Part shown: piece by piece, positions 21,401 through 30,400 of the stretch
How the letters are laid out: each line of letters opens with the position of its first letter
Position numbering within the stretch: the stretch's first letter is position 1
Assembly (NCBI RefSeq): GCF_035920365.1
Contig: NZ_CP109150.1
Span: 5,952,001 to 6,016,000 of the forward strand
DNA length: 64,000 bases
Origin: Micromonospora sp. NBC_01740
GTDB lineage: Bacteria; Actinomycetota; Actinomycetes; Mycobacteriales; Micromonosporaceae
Direction of reading: 5' to 3'
Program-made: the position numbers and the translations under genes
The notes under the pieces: generated by a model
Told to the model about the DNA's origin: nothing
The model's database searches: none
What the model saw: only the letters and a program-made list of their open reading frames with translations

Positions 21401-24400
21401 CCCGGGTCCGCAGGCTCTCGCGCGGGCCGTCGGTGCGGCCCCAGCCGTCCGGCGTGGTGAAGCCGGCGTAGGTGTCGACGATGCCCCGCCAGTACGCCTC
21501 GTCCTCGCCGCCCTTGAGCGCGGCCAGTTCGGCGGCGACGAAGTCGGCGTACCGGACGGCGGTCGGCTCGGGCGACTCGGGCACCATGCCGGCGCTGCGC
21601 CGCTCGTAGCAGCCGATCAGCTCGACCAGGAGGGTGTTCAGGTCCCAGCCGCCGGTGACCAGGTGGCTGACGGCGACGGTGAGCCACCAGCCCCGCTCGT
21701 CGGTGCGGTGGGCGGCGACCCGCAGCAGCGGCGCCGGCTGGTCCAGCGCGAAGGGCCGGGCCCGTTCCGCGTCGACGTACGCCCGCAGCCGCGCCTCGAC
21801 GTCGTCGCCGGTCAGCTCCGTCACCCGTACGTCGACGGGCGCCTCGGCGTGCACGAGCTGCAGCGGCACCGAGTAGCCGGTGAGGTCGAACGAGGTACGC
21901 AGCGTCTCGTGCCGGCCGACCACGTCCCGCACGGCGGCCCGCAGCGCGTCGACCGAGAACGGCCGGCCACTGTGCACCCGGAAGCAGCGCACGATGTGGT
22001 ACAGCGACTTGCCGGGGTCCTTCTGGATCTCCACGGCCATGCCGACCTGCGCCTGCACGGCCGGGTAGGCGTCCACGAGGCCGGCGGGCAGCGCGGCCCG
22101 GTCGGCGGCGGTCAACAGGGAGAAGGGCGCGACGGCCTGGAAGGCCGGGGCCGCCGGGGCGGCGTCCTTGGCGGAGAGGTGCCCGGCCAGGGCGGCGACC
22201 GTGCGGTGCACGAAGACGTCCCGGACGGCCACCCCGAAGCCGGCCGCCCGCAGCGCGCCGACCAGGGCGACCGCGCGCAGCGAGTCGCCGCCGAGGTCGA
22301 AGAAGCTCTCCCGGGTGCTGACCTGTTCGAGGTTGAGCACCTGGCCCCAGATCCCGGCGAGCCGGCTCTCCAGCTCGGTCTCCGGTGCGACGTGTGCCCG
22401 CTCGACGGGCACCGCCGCCTCCCAGAGGGCGGCGCGGTCGACCTTGCCGTTGGCGTTGAGCGGGATCGCCTCCACGGCGACGAACTCGGCCGGGATCATG
22501 TACTCCGGCAGGTGCTCCGCGCACCGCTGCCGGATCCGGTCCAGCAGGCCCGGCGTCGCCGGCGCGGCCGGGCGGTAGAACGCCACCAGCCGGGCGTCGC
22601 CCTCGGCGGCCGATCCGGAGACCAGGGCGACCGCGTCGGCCACGCCGTCGGTGCCCTCCAGGACCGTCTCGATCTCGCCGAGTTCGATCCGGTAGCCGCG
22701 GATCTTCACCTGGTGGTCGACCCGCCCGACGAACTCCACCGCCCCGTCGGGCAACCGCCGCACCAGGTCCCCGGTGCGGTACATCCGCGCCCCGGCCATG
22801 GTTCCAACGGCGGCCGCGGTTCCGGCTCCGGCGGCTGCTGCGGTTCCAGCTGCGGCTGCGGCTGCGGTTCCGGATGCAGCGGCGAACGGGTCGGGCAGGA
22901 ACCGCTCGGCCGTGAGTGCCGGCTGACCCGCATAACCACGGGCCACGCCCACGCCACCCACGTACAGCTCACCGACCACACCCACCGGCGACAACTGCAG
23001 GTCCCCGTTGAGCACGTACATCGTCATGCCCGGCAGAGCACGGCCGATCGGCACCACCGGACCCGCCTGCTCCACGTCCACCGGGAAGATGCACGTGCCG
23101 ACACTCGCCTCGGTCGGCCCGTACTCGTTGACCAGACCGCCCGCACCCAACAACCCCAACCACCGGTTCGCCAACGCCGCAGGCAACGCCTCACCCGCGA
23201 CCACCACCACCGGCGCCAACGACGCCAACGCCTCATCCGACAACTGCCGACCAAGAATCTCCAGATGACCCGGCGTCAACTTCAAGAAACTGAACGGCCC
23301 CGACGACGCCAACACCGCACCCAACTCGGCCAGATCCACATCCTGACCCACCATCACCACACGCTGACCCGCCACCAACGGCGCCCACAAATTCGGCACC
23401 TGCAAGTCGAACGCCACCGACGAGAACACCGCACAACCACCCGCACCACGCGACGCCAACTCACCCGCCGCCCACCGCACATGATTCGCCAACCCCCGGT
23501 GCGACACCTGCACACCCTTCGGCCGACCCGTCGACCCCGACGTGAAAATCACATACGCCAACTCGTCGAGGTCGATCGGCCCGGGCAGGGCCGCCCGCAG
23601 GTCACCGTCGGCCGTGGCCTCCTCGGCGCCGTCGTCCACGATCTCGTCCACCCGGAGCACGTCGACCCCGGCACCGGCGAACCGGTCCGCGTACCGCTGC
23701 GAGGTGATCGCGACCCGCGCACCCGCGTCGGCGAGCATCGCGGCGATGCGGCCCGGCGGGTACGACGGATCCACCGGCACGAACGCCGCACCCGCCTTCC
23801 ACACCCCCAGCATCGACGCCACCAACTCCACACCCCGGTCCAGCAGCACACCCACCACCGCACCGGCACCCACACCCCGGCCGACCAGGCGCCGCCCGAT
23901 CACGGCGGCGCGGGCGTCCAGGCCCGCGAAGTCGACCGACCGACCGTCCGGCTCGGACACGGCCTCCGCCGACGGCGCTTCGGCCGCCCGCGCCTCGAAC
24001 TCGGCGAGGACCGAATGCGACACCGGCGCCACCGCCGACGCCCCGTCGGCCAGCACCACTGACGCCTCACCCGGAGGCAGGCACACCACCGACGCGTCAC
24101 CGTCCACGTCGGCGACCATGGCCTCCAGCACCGCCCGGTACATGCCACCGAGCCGCAGGACGTTGGGGTAGCTGACCTGGTGCGGCCGGGCCAGGATGTT
24201 GAGCACGCCGCCGAGGGTGGAGACGTGCAGGCCGAACTCGCCGCTGGCCTCGTAGATGGCGTCCTCGAAGTCGACCCGCTCGGTGTCGACCTGCTCGAAG
24301 TCGAGGTAGTTGAAGAGGATCTCGATCGGCCGACGCCCGTCGCCCAGGCGCTGCACGGCCGGCAGCGGGTAGCGGCGGTGCGGCCACAGCTCCAGTTCCC

Positions 24401-27400
24401 CGGCGAAGGTGTTGCGGATCAGCTCCCGCCAGGTACGCGCGCCCGCGTCGTGCACGAACGGCAGCGTGTTCAGGTGCATCCCGTAGACCCGGTCGGCGCC
24501 GGTCACCTCGGGCCGGCCGTGGCTGACCAGTCCGCTGGTGAACACGGGCTCGGCGGTGAGCTGGCTCATCACCTTCAGGTGCGCGGCCAGCAGCACGCTC
24601 TTCAGCGACGTGTCGGTACGGCTGGCCAGCTCGCGCAGGTCGTCCATCAGGTCGTGCAGGGGGACGCGGGTGCCGCACTCGTACTCCGGGACCGACTCGT
24701 CCTCGCCCCAGCCGGCGGGCAGCTCGAAGACCGGGCGGGCGACGACGTCCTGCCAGTAGTCGCGGTCCTCGGCCGACGCCAGCGCCTCGATCTCGCCGGC
24801 GACGAAGTCGGCGTATCGGACCGGGGGTGCCTCGAACGCCGCCGGTGCGCCGGTGTCGCGCAGGCTGCGGTAGTTGTCGAGGATCTCCATGAGCAGCGAG
24901 TGGTGGCTCCAGCCCTCGAGGATGCCGTGCGACATGGTCAGCACGAACCACCACGTGTCGTTGCGGCCGGCCGCCCCGGCGATGCGCATCTGCGGGACCT
25001 GGTCGGGGGTGAACGGCCGGGACCGCTCGGCGGCCAGGTACGCCCGCAGCCGGCTCTCGGCCTCCTCGTCGGTGCCGTCGCGCAGGTCGAGCAGCGTGAC
25101 GTCGACGGGCACCTCGGCGTGCACGAGCTGCATCGGCACCGAGAAGCCGGTCAGGTCGAACGACGTACGCAGGATCTCGTGCCGGTCCACGACGGTCCGC
25201 ACGGCCCGGCGCAGCGCGTCGCCGTCGAAGGCGTGCTCGTCGCGGATCGGGAACGCCGACACGTTGTGGTAGGTGCGCCGCTCCGAGTCGGAGAGGGTCA
25301 CCACCAGCATGGCGAGCTGCACCTGCGCGCACGGGTACGCGTCGGCGAGCCCGGCGGGCAGCGTGGCCCGGTCGGCGTCGTCGAGCAGGCTGAACGGGGT
25401 GACGGCCCGGAAGGCGGGCGCCGCCTCCTGGTCGTCCCCGCCGGCGAGGTGCGCGGCCAGGGCGGCGACGGTGCGGTGCACGAAGACGTCGCGCACCGAG
25501 ACCGGGTGCCCGGCGCCGCGCAGCGCGCCCACGAGCGCGATGGCGCTGATGGAGTGCCCGCCGAGGTCGAAGAAGCTGTCCCGGGTGCTGACCTGTTCCA
25601 ACTGGAGCACCTGGCCCCAGATCTCCGCCAGCCGCTCCTCCAGCTCGGTCGCCGGGGCGACGTGCTGCCGCTGCGCGGGCACCGCGGTGTCCCACAGGGC
25701 GGCCCGGTCGACCTTGCCGTTGGCGTTGAGCGGGATCGCCTCCACGGCGACGAACTCGGCCGGGACCATGTACTCCGGCAGGTGCTCCGCGCACCGCTGC
25801 CGGATCCGGTCCGCCAGCTCCGTGGCCGGCGCGGCCGGCCGGTAGAACACCACGAGCCGGTCCGACTCGCCGACCAGGGCGACCGCGTCGCCGACGCCGT
25901 CGGTGCCCTCGACGACCGCTTCGATCTCGCCGAGTTCGATCCGGTAGCCGCGGATCTTCACCTGGTGGTCGACCCGCCCGACGAACTCCACCGCCCCGTC
26001 GGGCAACCGCCGCACCAGGTCCCCGGTGCGGTACATCCGCGCCCCGGCCGCGGTTCCGGGCTCGTTGCCGGCTCCGGCTGCGGCGAACGGGTCGGGCACG
26101 AACCGCTCGGCCGTCAGCGCCGGCTGACCCGCGTAGCCCCGGGCCACACCCACACCGCCCACGTACAGCTCGCCGACCACACCCACCGGGGCAAGGTGCA
26201 GGTCCCGGTTGAGCACGTACATCGTCATGCCCGGCAGAGCACGGCCGATCGGCACCACCGGACCCGCCTGCTCCACGTCCACCGGGAAGATGCACGTGCC
26301 CACACTCGCCTCGGTCGGCCCGTACTCGTTGACCAGACCGCCCGCACCCAACAACCCCAACCACCGGTTCGCCAACGCCGCAGGCAACGCCTCACCCGCG
26401 ACCACCACCACCGCCGCCAACGACGCCAACGCCTCATCCGACAACTGCCGACCAAGAATCTCCAGATGACCCGGCGTCAACTTCAAGAAACTGAACGGCC
26501 CCGACGACGCCAACACCGCACCCAACTCGGCCAGATCCACATCCTGACCCACCATCACCACACGCTGACCCGCCACCAACGGCGCCCACAAATTCGGCAC
26601 CTGCAAGTCGAACGCCACCGACGAGAACACCGCACAACCACCCGCACCACGCGACGCCAACTCACCCGCCGCCCACCGCACATGATTCGCCAACCCCCGG
26701 TGCGACACCTGCACACCCTTCGGCCGACCCGTCGACCCCGACGTGAAAATCACATACGCCAACTCGTCGAGACCCGTGGCGCGCACCGGCAGGGGAACGT
26801 CCGTCTCCCCGATGTCCTCGACGCGCACGACCTCCACGTCGACCGGGGCGAACCGGTCGGCGTACCGCTGCGAGGTGATCGCGACCCGGGCGCCCGCGTC
26901 GGCGAGCATGGCCGCGATGCGGCCCGGCGGGTACGACGGATCCACCGGCACGAACGCCGCACCCGCCTTCCACACCCCCAGCATCGACGCCACCAACTCG
27001 ACGCCCCGGTCCAGCAGCACACCCACCACCGCACCGGCACCCACACCCCGGGCGGCCAACCAGCGGGCGACCTGCCCGGCCCGGGCGTCCAGCCCCGCGA
27101 AGTCGATCCCCGCGCCGCCCGGCACCGACACCGCCTCCGCCGACGGCGTCTCCGCCGCCCGCGCCTCGAACTCGGCCAGCACCGAACGCGACAACGGCGC
27201 CACCGCCGACGCCCCGTCGGCCAGCACCACCGACACCTCACCCGGAGGCAGGCACACCACCGACGCGTCACCGTCCACGTCGGCCACCATGGCCTCCAGC
27301 ACCGCCCGGTACATGCCACCGAGGCGGGCGACCTGCGGCACGCCGAGGTGGCGCAGGTTGGCCTCCAGCGTGAGGAAGCCGAGCCGGCTGATCACGCCGA

Positions 27401-30400
27401 GCGGGAACTCGTTGGGGCTGTCGTCGATCGAGTCGGCGTAGTCGATCTCGTCGGTGTCGATCTGGTGGAAGTCGTGGAAGCTGAACCGGACGTCCAGCAT
27501 CCGGCCGCCGTCGCCGACCTCCCGCTGGAGCACCGGCAGCGGGTACCGGCGGTGCGGCCACAGCTCCAGCTCCCCGGCGAACGTCCGCCCGATCAGCTCC
27601 CGCCAGGTCCGCGCGCCCGCGTCGTGCACGAACGGCACCGTGTTCAGGTGCATGCCGTAGACGCGGTCGGCGCCGGCGACCTCGGGGCGGATGTTGGACA
27701 CCAGCCCGGTGAAGAACGACCCCGACCCGGTGAGCTGGCTCATCACCTTCAGGTGCGCGGCCAGCATCACCGACTTGAACGGCACGCCGGTCTGGCGGGC
27801 CAGCGCCCGCAGGCCCGGCTCCAGGTCGTGCAGCGGCACCCAGTGGTCGTACTGGGCGCCGTCGGCGGCGGTCGGGTCGCCCCAGCCCTCGGGCAGCACG
27901 AACCGGTCCCGGCCGGCGACCCGGTCGTGCCAGAAGGCGCGGTCCGTCCCCTCGCCGGTGGAGCGCAGCTCGGCGGCGACGGCGTCGGCGAAGCGCACCG
28001 GCGGCGCCGGGCGCGGTTCGACCGGCAGCCCGTCGCGGATCCGGTGGTACGCGCCGACCAGCTCCATCATCAGCGAGTGGTAGCTCCAGCCGTCCATGAT
28101 CGGGTGGCACTCGGTGAGGGTGAGCCACCAGCTCCCGTCGGCGCAGACGCGCGCGTGCAGCCGGAACAGCGCCGGCTCGCCGAGGTCGAACATGTCGGCC
28201 CGCTCGGCGGCGATGAAGTCGCGCAGCTCCCGCTCCAGGCCGGCCCGGTCGGCGGCCTGCGCCCGGTCCATGCCGACCCGCATCTCGGCGGTGGCGTGCA
28301 CGAGCTGCATCGGCACCGAGTAGCCGGTCAGGTCGAACGAGGTGCGCAGCACCTCGTGCCGCCGCACCAGCAGCGCGGCGGCCTCCCGGAACGCGTCGAG
28401 CGAGAACTCGCCGGCGTCGGGGATGCGGTAGGTGGTGGCGTTGAGGTAGTGGTTGTGCTCGTCGGCGAGCATCTCGGCGAGCATGCCGAGCTGCACCTGC
28501 GTGCAGGGGTACGCGTCGACGACGCCGTCGGGCAGCGCGGCCCGGTCGGCCTCGGAGATCAGCGCGAACGGCTCGGCGGCCGGCTCCGGCGCGGCCGGCG
28601 CGGGGCGTCCGGTGAGGAACTCCGCCAGCTCGGCGATGCTGCGGCGCTCGAAGAGGTCGCGCACCTGCACGTCGAAGCCGGCGGCCCGGATGGCGGCGGC
28701 GAGCGCCACGGCGCGGATCGAGTCGCCGCCGACGTCGAAGAAGCCGTCCTCGACGCCGACCCGCTCCAGGCCGAGCAGTTCGGCCCAGATCGCGGCGAGC
28801 CGCGCCTCCACCTCCGTACGCGGCGCCAGGTAGGGCCGGTCGGTGGCGGTGACGGCCCGGTCGGGTGCGGGCAGCGCCCGCTTGTCGAGCTTGCCGTTGA
28901 CGGTCAGCGGCAGCCGGGCCAGCGGGACGAACGCCGACGGGATCATGTACTCGGGCAGGGTGCGGGCCAGCGCCGCGCGCACCTGCCCCGGCCGGGGCAG
29001 CTCCGCCTGCTCGTCGACGACCGAGTACGCCACCAGCCGCCGGTCGCCGGGGGTGTCCTCGCGGACGACGACCACGGCCTCGCGCACCCCGGGCAGGGCC
29101 GAGATGGCGGCCTCGATCTCGCCCAGCTCGACCCGGTAGCCCCGGATCTTCACCTGGTCGTCGATGCGGCCGACGAACTCCAGGCTGCCGTCGGCGCGCC
29201 GGCGGGCCAGGTCGCCGCTGCGGTAGAGGCGGGCGCCGGGCGGGCCGAACGGGTCGGGCACGAACCGCTGGGCGGTCAGCTCGGGCCGGTTCAGGTAGCC
29301 CCGGGCCACGCCGGGCCCGCCGACGTGGATCTCGCCGGTGACGCCGACCGGGACCGGGTTGCCGTACGGATCGAGCAGGTGGATGCTCAGGTCGGCCAGC
29401 GGGACGCCGACCGGGTTGGCGGTGCCGGTCAGGTCGTCGGGGCGCACCTCGTAGTAGGTGGCGTGCACGGTGATCTCGGTGATCCCGTAGAGGTTCAGCA
29501 GCCGGGGCGCGGCCAGCCCGCGCCGGGCCACCCAGGGGCCGAGGTCGCCGTACTCCAGCTTCTCCCCGGCGAAGATGACCGCGCGCAGCGCGAGCCGGTC
29601 GACGCGGGGGTCGCCGTCGCGGGCCAGCCCCACCAGGCCGCGGAAGGCCGTCGGGGTCTGGTTGAGCACGGTGACCTGCTCCTCGACCAGCAGGTCGAGC
29701 AGGTCGCCGGGGGAACGGGTGACCTCGCGGGGCACGACCACCAGCCGGCCGCCGTGCAGCAGCGCGCCCCACAGCTCCCACACCGACACGTCGAAGGCGT
29801 ACGAGTGGAACAGCGGCCACACGTCGGCGGGGCCGAAGTTCAGGTCGTCCTGCGCCACGGTCGTCAGGCGCAGCACGTTGGCGTGGGTCAGGTACACGCC
29901 CTTGGGGCGGCCGGTCGACCCGGAGGTGTAGATGACGTAGATCAGGTTTTCGGGGTCGACGGCGACGCCCGGGTCGGTGCCGGGGCGCCCGGCGATCTCC
30001 CCGGCGTGCCCGGGGTCGTCCAGCACCACCACGATGCCGTCGAAGTCGGCGAACCGCGCCCGGTGGGCCTCGGTGGTCACCACGATCCGCGCCGCGGCAT
30101 CGGTCAGCATGAAGTCGAGCCGGTCGGCGGGGACGCCGGGCTCCACCGGCAGGTACGCCGACCCGGACTTCAGCACGCCCAGCAGGGTGGAGACCAGCTC
30201 CGCGCGGCGGTCCAGGCAGACCGCCACCAGCCGCTCCGGGCCGGCGCCGAGGGCCCGCAGGTGGTGCGCCAGCCGGTTCGCGGTGGCGTCCAGTTCGGCG
30301 TACGTCCAGCGTCGCGCGCCGTCCACGACGGCGGTCGCGTCGGCGTGGGCGGCGGCGGTGGCGGCGAAGACGCCGTGCACCGTGCCGGTCACCGGCGCGG

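Noticed and set aside
8493..24062. 5189-codon open frame on the plus strand opposite NRPS B
   Set aside because: It is the mirror of a strongly GC3-biased gene, where antisense stops are rare. It has no start site signal, domains or sensible composition.
23008..26771. The codon-shifted NRPS blocks as a mobile element
   Set aside because: No inverted ends, target duplications or transposase; the blocks stay in frame within A domains, so gene conversion explains them better.
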